Positions 1 through 9,116 of a stretch of 64,000 bases of DNA are shown piece by piece. The notes under the pieces are model-generated. The model was given only the letters and a program-made list of their open reading frames with translations, searched no databases and was not told the origin of the DNA. The DNA is from a bacterium. GTDB lineage: Bacteria; Verrucomicrobiota; Kiritimatiellia; CAIKKV01; CAIYGI01. Position 1 is the stretch's first letter. Each line of letters opens with the position of its first letter. Made by a program: the position numbers and the translations under genes. The DNA lies in assembly GCA_025360745.1 (NCBI GenBank), contig JANYBP010000011.1, positions 1 to 64,000 of the forward strand. Direction: 5' to 3'.

Positions 1-1
1 C

Positions 2-67
2 AAGCGCGTGACGCTCACACTGGCCGGCAGCAGCGGCGCGTCTGGTACGGTCGTGATCGTGAAGTAG
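2..67 (+). CDS. C-terminal end of a gene cut by the window edge
   Basis: Frame 2 reads 21 codons (KRVTLTLAGSSGASGTVVIV then K) to a TAG at 65-67. Alternating hydrophobic and small residues suggest the last beta strands of a secreted or surface beta-sandwich protein. The codons end in G or C as in the neighbouring genes. Too short to name a family; the rest lies left of the window. Confidence 0.45.
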   Translation, partial: KRVTLTLAGSSGASGTVVIVK

Positions 68-279
68 TAAAAACCGAATAGCCAATAGCCAACAAGGAAC
101 GTCCAATATCCAAGGGAATACCCGCGTATTCCATTGGGTATTGGACCTTTCGCTTTCGTAGCCGCCACGCTGCGCGCGGTGGAGAGAATGGCATGTGACT
201 GTCGTGAAAACGGTATCGCGACAGGATCTTTACTTGGACATTGGATATTCCGTGTTGGCTATTGGACATTCCATGCTCC

Positions 280-334
280 GCCTCTCGCCAGGCGCACGCC
301 ATTCTCGCCACCGCGTTACCGCGGCGGCTACGAC
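280..334 (+). repeat. Dispersed intergenic repeat, copy 1 (CCGCGTTACCGCGG type)
   Basis: A 55 bp unit running from GCCTCTCGCCAGG to GGCGGCTACGAC. It is almost identical to 682-736, and its core CACCGCGTTACCGCGGCGGC recurs exactly at 42298-42322. The core holds the inverted repeat CCGCGTTACCGCGG. A diverged copy lies in inverse orientation at 156-192. No coding potential. Confidence 0.8.
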
Positions 335-418
335 GATAAAATCCGACTACCGACCACCGACCACCGATTACCGCCCTCCGCCTTCCTACCTCTGGCTCAG
401 CAATTCTCATTATGGCCG

Positions 419-539
419 CTAGTGTAGTGTCCCGAAAATGACTATACATATATCAAGCCAGTGTTCGATGCCTATTCGCGGAAATCCCAGCAAAAGCCCC
501 GATTTCATATGTCTAGCTATTTAAGGGACACTACACTAG
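419..539. mobile_element. MITE-like element with about 34 bp terminal inverted repeats
   Basis: The ends CTAGTGTAGTGTCCC (419-433) and GGGACACTACACTAG (525-539) are perfect 15 bp inverted repeats. The match continues imperfectly inward (GAAAATGACTATACATAT against TTAAATAGCTAGACATAT when reversed), giving about 34 bp arms. The interior of roughly 50 bp is non-coding and A+T-richer than its surroundings. The outermost CTAG, or TA within it, could be a target duplication. Size and structure fit a non-autonomous element moved by a transposase encoded elsewhere; the parent family is not identifiable here. Confidence 0.6.
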
Positions 540-544
540 AATAC

Positions 545-625
545 GGACGACACGGAGGTCGTCCCTCCAAAAACTTGGGAATCACGGGTGTTTTCGTGAA
601 TGGAGGGACGACCTCCGTGTCGTCC
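545..625. repeat. 25 bp perfect inverted repeat pair
   Basis: GGACGACACGGAGGTCGTCC plus CTCCA (545-569) is the exact reverse complement of 601-625, with a 31 nt loop. Each arm also contains its own smaller inverted repeat (GGACGAC/GTCGTCC). It directly abuts the MITE-like element and could form a strong hairpin or cruciform. Confidence 0.7.
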
Positions 626-681
626 GGACCTGCGCAAGAGGCCATAATGCGAATTGCTGCCTCTGGCTGACCTCCGGCCTC

Positions 682-736
682 GCCTCTCACCAGGCACACG
701 CCATTCTCGCCACCGCGTTACCGCGGCGGCTACGAC
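682..736 (+). repeat. Dispersed intergenic repeat, copy 2 (CCGCGTTACCGCGG type)
   Basis: Nearly identical to 280-334, with only a few substitutions near its left end. It is followed by a word-like run (CGAAGCGCACGAAGAACACG) that recurs in similar form upstream of mraZ near 54250. Confidence 0.75.
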
Positions 737-1025
737 CCACCACGAAGCGCACGAAGAACACGAAGAGAATTGAATTCGGTAGGGCGCTCTCGCACAATCG
801 CCGTCTGTTCTCACCCCATGCCCGGGTCTCGGCGATGCCGCCCGATCACCGACCACCGACCACCGATTACCGATTACCGACTTCCGCCCTCCAACCGGTG
901 TCGCCGACATTTTACGCGACATTCTTTTTACAATATCGGCGGCTTTGTTTACGTCAGTTAAGCAAGGAGCAGGCGCAGACGTGACGCATATTTTCTGTTG
1001 TCGTTACTTGCTCAACGGAGGTTTC

Positions 1026-3554
1026 ATGAGAACTGCGTTTGGAATACTGCTCTTGTTGACCTCCCCGCTCGCGACGGCGCTGGCGGGCGAAACACCGTCA
1101 GTTGGTGTCACGGTGCTGAACTCCGGTAGTTTTTGGCGTGCCTATCTGACCTGGAAGACCGAAATGCTTCGTGGCGAGGATGGGACGCTGGGCCCGGTCG
1201 CGATCGCCAAAGGCAAGCCGGCGCGTGTAACCGGGACCGAACCGCCGCCGGATAACTGGACGGCGCCTGACTTCGATGACAGCCAGTGGACGCGCATGAA
1301 TGGAGCGATTCAGGGCACGCCATCGCTGGCGGCGATCTGCTTGCGCGGCAAGTTCGAGGTCAAGGATCCGGCCGCGGCCACCGGGCTGGAACTGACGCTG
1401 GCCTTCCGCGGCGGGGCGGTGGTCTATCTTAACGGCCGGGAGGTCGCCCGCGGCAACATGCCCACGGCAAAGGGTCCGCCGGATCTGGTTGGTCCCGCCG
1501 CAGATTATCCCAAGGAAGCTTACGTTCGCCCCGATGGACGTCCGCTTCGCAACGGATTTGGCGATCCGGGCAATTTTAAGGATCGCTTCGCGCTTCGCGA
1601 CAGGACGTTGACCGCCAAACTTCCCGTGGAACTGCTCCGCAAGGGCGTCAATCTGCTGTCGCTGGAAATACACCGGGCGCCCACCCATGAAGTCCAGCTC
1701 AAGGCCAGGAACGACGCTTACGCCCAATGGAGCAGATTGAGTTTTCAGGATTGCAAATTGACGGCGCCGGGCGGAGCGGCGGTGGTTCCCAATCTGGGCC
1801 GGACGGCCGGATTGCGCGTATGGAATCACAGCGTGATGACCGCGGTCGAACCGGATGAGTACGCCGATCCGAACGAAGCGCTCGGGAGCGTGCAAATCGT
1901 CGGCTGCCGGAACGGCGCCTTCAGCGGACAGATTGCGGTCGGCTCGACCGAGGCCATCAATGGACTCAAGGCCGAACCGGCGGCGCTCAAGGGGCCCGGC
2001 GGCGCGGAAATTCCGGCCTCGGCGCTGCAGATTCGCTGGCCCTGTGCGGTTCCCACCGTCGCCCGCGTGAACATGGGGCTGGAGGCGATGGAAGAAACGC
2101 CGCCGGCGACGGCGCCCGTGGTCAAGGGCGCCGCGCTGCAGCCGGTCTTTCTGACGGTCAATATTCCCAAGGACGCCAAGGCCGGCAGTTATACCGGTAG
2201 ACTCGCGATCGCCGCCGGCGCCGCCCCGGTGGATGTGCCCATCCGCGTCAAGGTTGTGGACTGGACTCTGCCCGACACCAGGGACTTTTGCACCTACGCC
2301 GGCATCGTGCAGTCCCCCGACACGCTGGCGATCAAATACAACGTGCCGCTCTGGTCGGAGGCGCACTGGAAACTGATCGACCGGAGTTTCACGCTGCTGG
2401 CGCAGGTTGGGGCGCGCGAAGTGTTCATCCCGCTGATCTGCGAAACGCACCATGGCAACACGCAGACCATGGTGCGCTGGATCAAGGACGGCGCCGGCTA
2501 CAAATACGATTACAGCATCGCCGAGCGCTATCTGGACCTTGCGCAAAAGAGGCTGGGCAAGGTGGCCGCGGTCGGACTCTATATCTGGGATCGGCAGGGC
2601 ATCGGTTCGTCGTGGGGAAAATCGCCCCGCGTCGAGCAGGCGAATCCGGCGCGCGTGTCGCTGCTGGAGCCCGCCACCGGCAAGGTCGCGCCCATGGACG
2701 CTCCGAAGTGGGGGACGCCGGAAAGTATTCCGTTCTGGAAACCGGTTTTTGCGGGAATGCGCGAGCGGCTCAAGGCGCGGGGGCTGGAGCAGGCCGCGCA
2801 ACTGGCCATGCTGCTCGACAGCAAGCCGCTGAAGGCGACGGTTGACGACCTCGCGGCCGCCGCGCCCGGGTTGAAATACATGATGGTGGCGCACCTGTTT
2901 TTCAACGGTCCGCTGGCCTCCTGGGCGAGCGTGTGGGCCGCCAAGCAACTGAAACTTCCGGAAGTCCGGACGCCCTACGTGATTGGGGACGAGAAACTCC
3001 CTTACACTTTACGGGCCTTCCCCCGCTACGGAGGGGGCTCGGTGTCGTTCCATAATGCGCAAGGGCCCACCTGCCGGGTGTTGATGGAATCGGAATATTG
3101 CGCGGGCAACGACGGCTTCGGCTGGGTGGGCGCCGATTTCTGGCCCTCGCGGAAGGATGCCAAGAACAGGGAGCGCGATATCCTGGGCGGCGCGGAGGTA
3201 GGCGGCATCACTGTGCCGCTTGAACACTCCGTGACGGCCCTCCTGGCTCCGGGGGCCGCCGGTCCGATTTCGACGCTGCGCTTCGAGCTGCTTCGGGAGG
3301 GAACGCAGGAGACCCAGGCGGCGATGTTGATCGCCGGCGCGCTCAACGATCCGGCGCAACGGGCCAAACTCGGAGACGAGTTAGCCGGACGCGCGCGGAA
3401 ACTTCTTTTCGACCGCGCCACCGATCTCTTCTGGGGTAATTGGTTCGAAGGTCCCCATCCCGAACTCTGGCCGGCACGGCCCTGGCAGGCCGAATCGGAA
3501 AAACTTTATCAACTGGCCGGCGAGGTGGCCGGCAAACTGGGCACAGTCAAGTAG
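1026..3554 (+). CDS. Secreted glycoside-hydrolase-like protein (DUF4091-type architecture)
   Basis: 842 aa from ATG 1026. I prefer this start to the upstream 945 because AACGGAGG lies just upstream and the protein then opens with a clear signal peptide (MRTAFGILLLLTSPLATALAGE). Residues about 30-260 look like a carbohydrate-binding beta sandwich (a LNGREVARGNMP turn is typical). About 375-425 is a second beta sandwich ending GSYTGRLAIAAG, which in DUF4091-type proteins precedes a TIM-barrel; here a barrel-like part follows from about residue 430 (DFCTYAGIVQSP, VGLYIWDRQG). Substrate and catalytic residues cannot be named. It is followed after 51 bp by another secreted protein and, further on, by a second protein of the same architecture. 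I infer a role in extracellular or periplasmic polysaccharide use. Confidence 0.75.
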   Translation: MRTAFGILLLLTSPLATALAGETPSVGVTVLNSGSFWRAYLTWKTEMLRGEDGTLGPVAIAKGKPARVTGTEPPPDNWTAPDFDDSQWTRMNGAIQGTPSLAAICLRGKFEVKDPAAATGLELTLAFRGGAVVYLNGREVARGNMPTAKGPPDLVGPAADYPKEAYVRPDGRPLRNGFGDPGNFKDRFALRDRTLTAKLPVELLRKGVNLLSLEIHRAPTHEVQLKARNDAYAQWSRLSFQDCKLTAPGGAAVVPNLGRTAGLRVWNHSVMTAVEPDEYADPNEALGSVQIVGCRNGAFSGQIAVGSTEAINGLKAEPAALKGPGGAEIPASALQIRWPCAVPTVARVNMGLEAMEETPPATAPVVKGAALQPVFLTVNIPKDAKAGSYTGRLAIAAGAAPVDVPIRVKVVDWTLPDTRDFCTYAGIVQSPDTLAIKYNVPLWSEAHWKLIDRSFTLLAQVGAREVFIPLICETHHGNTQTMVRWIKDGAGYKYDYSIAERYLDLAQKRLGKVAAVGLYIWDRQGIGSSWGKSPRVEQANPARVSLLEPATGKVAPMDAPKWGTPESIPFWKPVFAGMRERLKARGLEQAAQLAMLLDSKPLKATVDDLAAAAPGLKYMMVAHLFFNGPLASWASVWAAKQLKLPEVRTPYVIGDEKLPYTLRAFPRYGGGSVSFHNAQGPTCRVLMESEYCAGNDGFGWVGADFWPSRKDAKNRERDILGGAEVGGITVPLEHSVTALLAPGAAGPISTLRFELLREGTQETQAAMLIAGALNDPAQRAKLGDELAGRARKLLFDRATDLFWGNWFEGPHPELWPARPWQAESEKLYQLAGEVAGKLGTVK

Positions 3555-3605
3555 CGGAAATTTTTGCGGCGCCAAGACGGCGTTAGACCAGGAATGAGAT
3601 ACATA

Positions 3606-6536
3606 ATGAATAAACTGACGACATTGTTGATTGTGGGGCAGGCGGCGGCGACGCTGGCCCTGGAACCTGCTTTCGATGCCAGGTCCCTTGTGGCTGAAAC
3701 CGGCATCGGCAATGGGCTCTGCATCGCCATGGGCCTGGATCTGCCCGCCGCGAAAGCGCTGCTTGCCGACAGCCGGCTTTACGTGCAGTTGGTCGCGCCC
3801 GATGACAAGACCGCGCTCGAGTGGCTGCGCGCATTCGAATCCGGCAAGGAACGCGCCGGGGTTTCGGTTGTCAGCCATAAGCCGGACCCGCTGCCTTACT
3901 CGCGGAACGTGGCCAACCTGATTGTCGTCAAGGGCGGGGCCAATTGTCCGCCGGCCGCGGAAATCAACCGCGTGCTGACGCCCGGCGGCGCGGCCGTGAT
4001 TTTCGGCGCGCCGGCGGCGTTCGCCGGGCAGGCCGGAAAACTCGGGCTCACCAGGGAAAACTCGGCGTCGGCGCTGATCCTGCGCAAGCCCAAACTGCCG
4101 GCCTCGGAGGACTGGGGCAATCTGTCCGGCGGTCCGGAACTCGGCAACTCGCTGCCGAATTCGACCATCGAGCCGAGTATGTCGCTGCGTTGGAGAGCCG
4201 GGCCGCGCTGGCAGGCCCGTGACAACAATGACGACGCGCTGGTCTGCGGCGGCGGCGTGCTGGTCTACCGGCAGATCGAAGTCGTGCCAGGTTCCGTGGA
4301 GCAGTTCCAGCAGGTGCTGATCGCCAGGGACGCCTACAACGGGCGCGAGTTGTGGCGGCATGTCGGACAACCGATCAATCATCCGCGCTACGGTTTTAGT
4401 TTTACGCCGTTGATGGCGGTCGGCGAAGGCCGGATCTGCGGCGAACTGGACGGCAAACTGACCTGTCTGGATGCGGCGAGCGGACGGAAACTCTTCACGC
4501 CCGAATTGGCGAAACCGGCGCGGACCGCGGAACTCTACCGCAAATACCTGATTTTCAGCGGCGACGGCGCGCTGTCGGTGCATGCCCTGGCGGACGGGAA
4601 AAAGTTGTGGACCAAGTCCCTGCCCGGGAAGGCTGTCGTGCGGCCGATCAAGGGCGAGACGATTTTCCTGCCGCTGGACAACAAGATCGCGGCCTGCCGC
4701 CTGGACACCGGCGCGGAACTCTGGAGCGTCCCGACCGGCAAGGACGAGCGCCCCGAACTGGAATTCAGGGGCCGGATTTTCTGCACCGGCGCCGCCGTTC
4801 ACTACACCAAGAGCAGCAAGGAGAAGACCTTCATTTTCGCGCTCGACCAGAAGACCGGCAAGGCCCTCTGGACATCGGAAGTCGACAACCCCCAGACCGT
4901 GTTTCCCGGCTTCAAGGACATCTCCGAGAGTTTGAGCCTGGTCGCCTTCGACGACGAAATCTGGGGCTACTTTAATAAGCGCGCCGTTGACCGGGGCTAC
5001 ACCGTGCATCTGACCTGTCTGGATGCCCGCACCGGCGAGGTCAGGAAAAAGAACTACTCGATGCACAACGGCTCCACGCACTGCTGGGGCTTCAAAGGCG
5101 CCGGCAATTATCTCTTGTACTCCAAGAACCAATTTGTGGACCGGCGCGACATGAAGGAAACCGTCAACGGTTTGGTGCGCTCCGTCTGCGGCGTGGGACA
5201 CATCCCCGCCGCGCAGCAGCTTTTCATGCTGCCGCATAATTGCCGCTGCGGCACCTTGATCCGCGGCGTGCTGGCCATGGGCGCTCCCGAAAAAGCGTAC
5301 GACTTCGAGAACTACGCGGCCCCGGCTCCCGTCGTGATGGGCGGGCGGTACACGACGCAGGCGGATTCGCCGGGCGACTGGCCCATGTACCGCGGCACGG
5401 CTCAGCGCTCCAGCAGTTGCAAGTCCGGCGCCGGCGCCGTTCTCAAGAAGAAGTGGGAAACGTCCGTCGGCGGCGAAGGTCTTTCCCAGGCTGTCTCGGC
5501 CTACGGAATGGTTGTTTTGAGCGACAGCGAAGGCCAGCGGATCGTTGCGCTCGATTCTGAAAACGGCGCGATCAAGTGGAACTTTCCCACCGGCAGCCGG
5601 GTCTCGTATCCGCCCGCGCTTTATAAGGGACTATGCCTCTTCGGGACCGTCGGCGGCTGGGTCTGGGCGCTGGACGCCAGGAGCGGTGCGCCGGTCTGGA
5701 AATTGCGCGCCGCCCCGGACGACTGCTTCATGGGCAGCCAGGACCGCTTCGAGTCCCGCTGGCCGGTGGTCGGCGATGTGCTGGTCCAGAACGGCGTCGG
5801 CTATGTCAACGCCGGCCGGGCCGGAACGATCGACGGCGGCGTGCAGGTGGTGGCCTTCGACCCGGCGACCGGCAAGGTCGCATGGAACAAGGCTTTCACA
5901 AACGCGGTCAGCGCGGACCTGCTGGTTGGCAAACCCTCCGGCGACGGCTTCATGATCAACGCCAAACTAGTTATCACGGCCTCCAAAACGATGAGCAACA
6001 CGAGCGCGGAACCGCCGGGCTGCCTGAACATCGTGTTGCGCTCCATCGGCGGCGTCGGCAGTTATTCGGCGCTCGACGATTACCTGTCGAGCAGCGCGCG
6101 CCACCAGATTTCCGCGCGTCGCGAAAAGCTCGGGGACATGAGGATCGCGGGTATCAATGTCGCCTTTTCGGACAAACTCTCGATCGCCACGCTGCTCGTT
6201 CCCAGGAAGGAAGTGAAGGATCTGCTGGCCCCCGAACAGCGGCTGGCGGCGGCGGACGCGCCCAAGAAGATCAAGTGGGATTTGCCCGCGGCGGGGATGC
6301 GGGTGGACGGCCTGGTGCTGGCATCGGATACGATCTACTGGGTCGGCGGCTCGCCGACCGACGATCCCAAGGTCGAGTCCACGCTGCAGGCATGGTCGGC
6401 GGCCGACGGCAAATGCCTGAATTCCGTGGCTTTCGGTGAGCGCGCGATCCCCGACGGACTTTCCATCGCCAACGGGAATGCTATCATCGTCACCAGGAGC
6501 GGCAAGGTGCTCTGCTATGGCGGCCAGGCGAAATGA
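3606..6536 (+). CDS. Secreted PQQ-type beta-propeller protein with N-terminal methyltransferase-like domain
   Basis: 976 aa from ATG 3606; AGGA lies about 10 nt upstream and the protein then begins with a signal peptide (MNKLTTLLIVGQAAATLALE). Start 3594 is the alternative. Residues about 20-150 resemble a Rossmann methyltransferase: an ETGIGNGLC loop, then LPYSRNVANLIVV and EINRVLTPGGAAVI, which match the post-motif-I region of class I methyltransferases, although the SAM-binding glycine motif is degenerate. The rest has PQQ/BamB-like propeller blades with repeated G-x-x-x-W motifs (GRELWRHVG, GKKLWTKSL, GAELWSVP, GKALWTSE, GAIKWNFP, GAPVWKLR, GKVAWNKAF). Probably exported. It may be an electron-transfer or scaffold protein; function unknown. 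Likely co-transcribed with 1026. Confidence 0.7.
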   Translation: MNKLTTLLIVGQAAATLALEPAFDARSLVAETGIGNGLCIAMGLDLPAAKALLADSRLYVQLVAPDDKTALEWLRAFESGKERAGVSVVSHKPDPLPYSRNVANLIVVKGGANCPPAAEINRVLTPGGAAVIFGAPAAFAGQAGKLGLTRENSASALILRKPKLPASEDWGNLSGGPELGNSLPNSTIEPSMSLRWRAGPRWQARDNNDDALVCGGGVLVYRQIEVVPGSVEQFQQVLIARDAYNGRELWRHVGQPINHPRYGFSFTPLMAVGEGRICGELDGKLTCLDAASGRKLFTPELAKPARTAELYRKYLIFSGDGALSVHALADGKKLWTKSLPGKAVVRPIKGETIFLPLDNKIAACRLDTGAELWSVPTGKDERPELEFRGRIFCTGAAVHYTKSSKEKTFIFALDQKTGKALWTSEVDNPQTVFPGFKDISESLSLVAFDDEIWGYFNKRAVDRGYTVHLTCLDARTGEVRKKNYSMHNGSTHCWGFKGAGNYLLYSKNQFVDRRDMKETVNGLVRSVCGVGHIPAAQQLFMLPHNCRCGTLIRGVLAMGAPEKAYDFENYAAPAPVVMGGRYTTQADSPGDWPMYRGTAQRSSSCKSGAGAVLKKKWETSVGGEGLSQAVSAYGMVVLSDSEGQRIVALDSENGAIKWNFPTGSRVSYPPALYKGLCLFGTVGGWVWALDARSGAPVWKLRAAPDDCFMGSQDRFESRWPVVGDVLVQNGVGYVNAGRAGTIDGGVQVVAFDPATGKVAWNKAFTNAVSADLLVGKPSGDGFMINAKLVITASKTMSNTSAEPPGCLNIVLRSIGGVGSYSALDDYLSSSARHQISARREKLGDMRIAGINVAFSDKLSIATLLVPRKEVKDLLAPEQRLAAADAPKKIKWDLPAAGMRVDGLVLASDTIYWVGGSPTDDPKVESTLQAWSAADGKCLNSVAFGERAIPDGLSIANGNAIIVTRSGKVLCYGGQAK

Positions 6537-6601
6537 AAAAAACGCGGACCGGTTTAGTGACGCGGACTGTCGGTTCGTGGCGAAAGCGGCCCGCGTGCAA
6601 T

Positions 6602-6622
6602 GCGCAAGCGGAACGCTTGCGC
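6602..6622. repeat. Hairpin repeat GCGCAAGCG-NNN-CGCTTGCGC, copy 1
   Basis: Nine-bp perfect arms with loop GAA, followed by CACG. The same hairpin plus CACG recurs at 13871-13891. Both copies lie just 3' of long genes, so they may act in transcript ending, although no T-run follows. Confidence 0.6.
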
Positions 6623-6690
6623 CACGGGATGCGTCAGTCCGCCGTATTGGTGACGCATGACGCGGGCGGCGAACGGCTGGTTGCCGCGAG

Positions 6691-6696
6691 TATAAT
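6691..6696 (+). promoter_or_regulatory. -10-like TATAAT upstream of the 6759 gene
   Basis: A perfect TATAAT lies 62 bp upstream of the ATG, but no recognisable -35 box is found at 16-18 bp. The rest of the 6537-6758 gap contains the hairpin repeat and nothing coding. Confidence 0.3.
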
Positions 6697-6758
6697 TTTA
6701 CTGTGTGCGGGTGTTGGATGTTGGAGTTAACCAGGAAAAATAAACATCGGGAGGACGT

Positions 6759-9044
6759 ATGCGAACGAGCAGACGGCGTGTCGTCGTACTTGTGGCGGCG
6801 GCATTGGCGCTGATGGGTGGCGGATCGGTGGGCAGGGTTGGCGCAGCCGAGCCGGCGGCGCCCGTGGCGACCTTTGAACTGTCTGCCATGTCCGATGGCC
6901 AGTTCGACATGGCGGGCTGGTCCGGCGTCGTCAATGAAGGCGGAACCAGGTGCCGCAAGGCGCTCGTCGCCAAGGCCGGCGAGGCGCGTGTCAAGGCCTG
7001 GTGGAAGGCCGGCGACCTGCGACCAGCCGAAGGCGACCGTTTTGTGCTCGATGTGAAGTACAAGGATGTGCTCGCCAAGCCCGCGCAGTTCCATATTTTC
7101 AGCGGTATCGCCAGGAATTTCGGCTACTGGCCGCTCCACAAGTTCGGCGGCGCCAACGACGGCCAGTGGAAGACCGCCGCGATTCCGCTGCCCTGGGACA
7201 TGGTCGCCCGGCTGGTCAGTTCCCTGGATCCCGCGCGCAACGCGCCGGAGCTGACGGCCTTTGAAATTTCGGCACCGGCCGATTTGCCGGTCGCCTCCGT
7301 GACCGTCCGCAAAGACGCGCCCGGCGACGAAGCGCGCTTCTACGCCGAATGCCGGACGCAGATCGCGGCCGAGCAAAGCGCGGCGCGCGAGAAAAATCCC
7401 CCGCCGGTTGTGAAAGCCCCGCCCAAAGCTACGGGACCGCTGGCGGTCTTCCCGTGGGATCCCGGCTGCCGGCTTTTCCAGGACTGTGGCGGTCTGCCCG
7501 GCACGCTGGGCAAACCGGTGAAGGTGCGGATGTGCTTGAATGAACTCGAGCCGGGCTCCTTCGGCGTCTATGCCAACGGCGCCGGCTTGACCGGCGTTGA
7601 CTACGAGATTACGCCGCTTACGGACGCCTCCGGCAAGATCCTCAAGGCCGTGGTGGAACGGCGCACGGCCGAGTATGCGCTGCTGGACGGCAAGTGGACG
7701 CCGATGCGCTTTTGGCCCGCTTACGCCGTCGACATCCAGGCCGGCCGGTCGCACTGGTTCTTCTTCAACATCGAAACCAGACGCGGCGAAAGCGCGCCGG
7801 GCCTGTACAAGGGCACGATCGCCATCAAAGCGAAGGAAGGCAAGGTCGAGCTGCCGCTGGAAGTCGAAGTGCTGCCGGTGGACCTCCAGACCATGGACGA
7901 GGCCGGCATCGCCATGTTCGGCTGTTACTCGCGGATGCCGCCGATGCACGACCTCGAGTTCGAACGCCGTTACAACTACGGCGGCGCGCTGCTCTGGTAC
8001 GCCAGTTTCGCCCCGCCGATGGCGCTCAAGGACGGCAAGCTCGTCTTCGATTTCACCTATCCGGACGACTGGATGAAGGGCGCCCGCCGGCGCGGGTTCA
8101 CAGGGGCCATCTGGTATCTGGGCGGCAACTCCGCCAAGATGCCCAACACCTTGACCCTGTTTTCGAAGCTTGGAACGATGGATAAAAAAATGACGTACGA
8201 GCAGTGGTGCACCGCTCAGAACGGCAAGAACCTGTTGCCCGAAACAAGGAGCCGCTTCGTCGAGTGGATGCGTACGCTGAACGAGCACGCCGTGTCAAAC
8301 GGCTGGCTCGAACTCTTTCCAACGCCGCACGATGAGCCGCAGAAATGGGCCAGCCGCGGGGCCTGGATCAAGTCGTTCTTCAAGGACGCCTGTGCCGCGA
8401 TTCGTGAGGCCGACCCGCGCATCCGCGTTTACGGGTGCATTCATCATGTCAGGAACTGGCAGGGCATCGTCGAGCTGTGGAATGTCTTCGTGGACGATAT
8501 CGACGTCTACAACACAAACGCCGTGGGCGAGGATCTCGACGTGGCCAACAAGGTCCGCAAGGCCGGCGCGGCGGCCAAGGCCCGCGGCGGCAAGGACAAG
8601 CTCTTCTGGCAGTACACCGCGCTCGGCGGCGGCATGCCGGAATCGCAGCGCTTCTCGTTCGGATTCTTCTATGGCTCCTTCGGCTCGAGCGGGTGCACGG
8701 CCTGGGCATACAACTGGGACGATTCGTGGGATATCTCCGGCCGTAAAGGCGACCTGGCGGTCACCGCCTGGACGACACCCTATCAGACCATTCCCTCACC
8801 CTGGATGGAAGGACAGCGCGAGGGCCTCGACGACCGGCGCGTCATTGCCACCTACCAGAAGCGCTTCGCCAAGGATCCGGCGGCGCTCAAGGTGCTCGAC
8901 AAAATTCTCGACGAGGCCAGGGCCAGCCGTTCCAAGAAGAGCGGCGAAAACAAGGAGGCGGGCTTTTTCGACGCCATCGATAACGCTTCCAAGTTGACCC
9001 AGTGGCGCAACACGCTGCTGGAAAAACTGGCCGCGGCCAAATAA
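6759..9044 (+). CDS. Secreted glycoside-hydrolase-like protein (DUF4091-type architecture)
   Basis: 761 aa; ATG 6759 has GGGAGG 6 nt upstream. A signal peptide is present (MRTSRRRVVVLVAAALALMG, cleavage near VGAAEP). Residues about 30-190 form an N-terminal beta-rich domain. About 230-380 contains the GLYKGTIAIKAKEGKVELPL strand pair typical of the sandwich before a DUF4091-like barrel. The barrel region carries FPTPHDEPQKW and a Trp-rich stretch near the end (TAWAYNWDDSWDISG), which fit a sugar-binding cleft. It shares layout with the 1026 protein but is not a close copy. Likely extracytoplasmic glycan processing; substrate unknown. Confidence 0.75.
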   Translation: MRTSRRRVVVLVAAALALMGGGSVGRVGAAEPAAPVATFELSAMSDGQFDMAGWSGVVNEGGTRCRKALVAKAGEARVKAWWKAGDLRPAEGDRFVLDVKYKDVLAKPAQFHIFSGIARNFGYWPLHKFGGANDGQWKTAAIPLPWDMVARLVSSLDPARNAPELTAFEISAPADLPVASVTVRKDAPGDEARFYAECRTQIAAEQSAAREKNPPPVVKAPPKATGPLAVFPWDPGCRLFQDCGGLPGTLGKPVKVRMCLNELEPGSFGVYANGAGLTGVDYEITPLTDASGKILKAVVERRTAEYALLDGKWTPMRFWPAYAVDIQAGRSHWFFFNIETRRGESAPGLYKGTIAIKAKEGKVELPLEVEVLPVDLQTMDEAGIAMFGCYSRMPPMHDLEFERRYNYGGALLWYASFAPPMALKDGKLVFDFTYPDDWMKGARRRGFTGAIWYLGGNSAKMPNTLTLFSKLGTMDKKMTYEQWCTAQNGKNLLPETRSRFVEWMRTLNEHAVSNGWLELFPTPHDEPQKWASRGAWIKSFFKDACAAIREADPRIRVYGCIHHVRNWQGIVELWNVFVDDIDVYNTNAVGEDLDVANKVRKAGAAAKARGGKDKLFWQYTALGGGMPESQRFSFGFFYGSFGSSGCTAWAYNWDDSWDISGRKGDLAVTAWTTPYQTIPSPWMEGQREGLDDRRVIATYQKRFAKDPAALKVLDKILDEARASRSKKSGENKEAGFFDAIDNASKLTQWRNTLLEKLAAAK

Positions 9045-9076
9045 GGCCGCCTCAAACCGAAAACCGCGGGAAGACA

Positions 9077-9094
9077 CACCCGGACCAACGGGTG
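9077..9094. terminator. Hairpin between convergent genes
   Basis: CACCCG-gaccaa-CGGGTG forms a 6 bp stem with a 6 nt loop in the 72 bp between the convergent 6759 gene and ackA. No T-run follows on either side, so intrinsic termination is uncertain. Confidence 0.25.
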
Positions 9095-9116
9095 CAGGGG
9101 ACCGGATGGAACCGGG

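Larger units (their letters stand above)
68..1025. other. Repeat-rich non-coding stretch
   Basis: About 960 bp with no convincing gene. All ORFs listed here are low quality, overlap one another on both strands and run through repeats. The stretch contains two copies of a 55 bp repeat (280-334 and 682-736) with a diverged inverted copy at 156-192, a MITE-like element (419-539), a 25 bp inverted repeat pair (545-625), and simple word-like runs such as repeated ACCGACCACCGA near 350-375 and 843-885. The 3' part should hold the promoter of the 1026 gene; TACAAT at 929-934 is a possible -10 with no good -35. Confidence 0.6.

Noticed and set aside
1-1025. CRISPR array (short repeats near 340-380 and 840-890)
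   Set aside because: Repeats such as ACCGACCACCGATT are tandem simple words without equal spacers, and no cas genes are present.
1098-2948. Long minus-strand ORF of 616 codons
   Set aside because: Mirror ORF of the 1026 gene; no start signal, Arg/Gly/His-rich composition typical of antisense frames in high-G+C DNA.
3381-8288. Long minus-strand ORFs (618 and 773 codons)
   Set aside because: Antisense shadows of the PQQ and DUF4091-type genes with no family resemblance.
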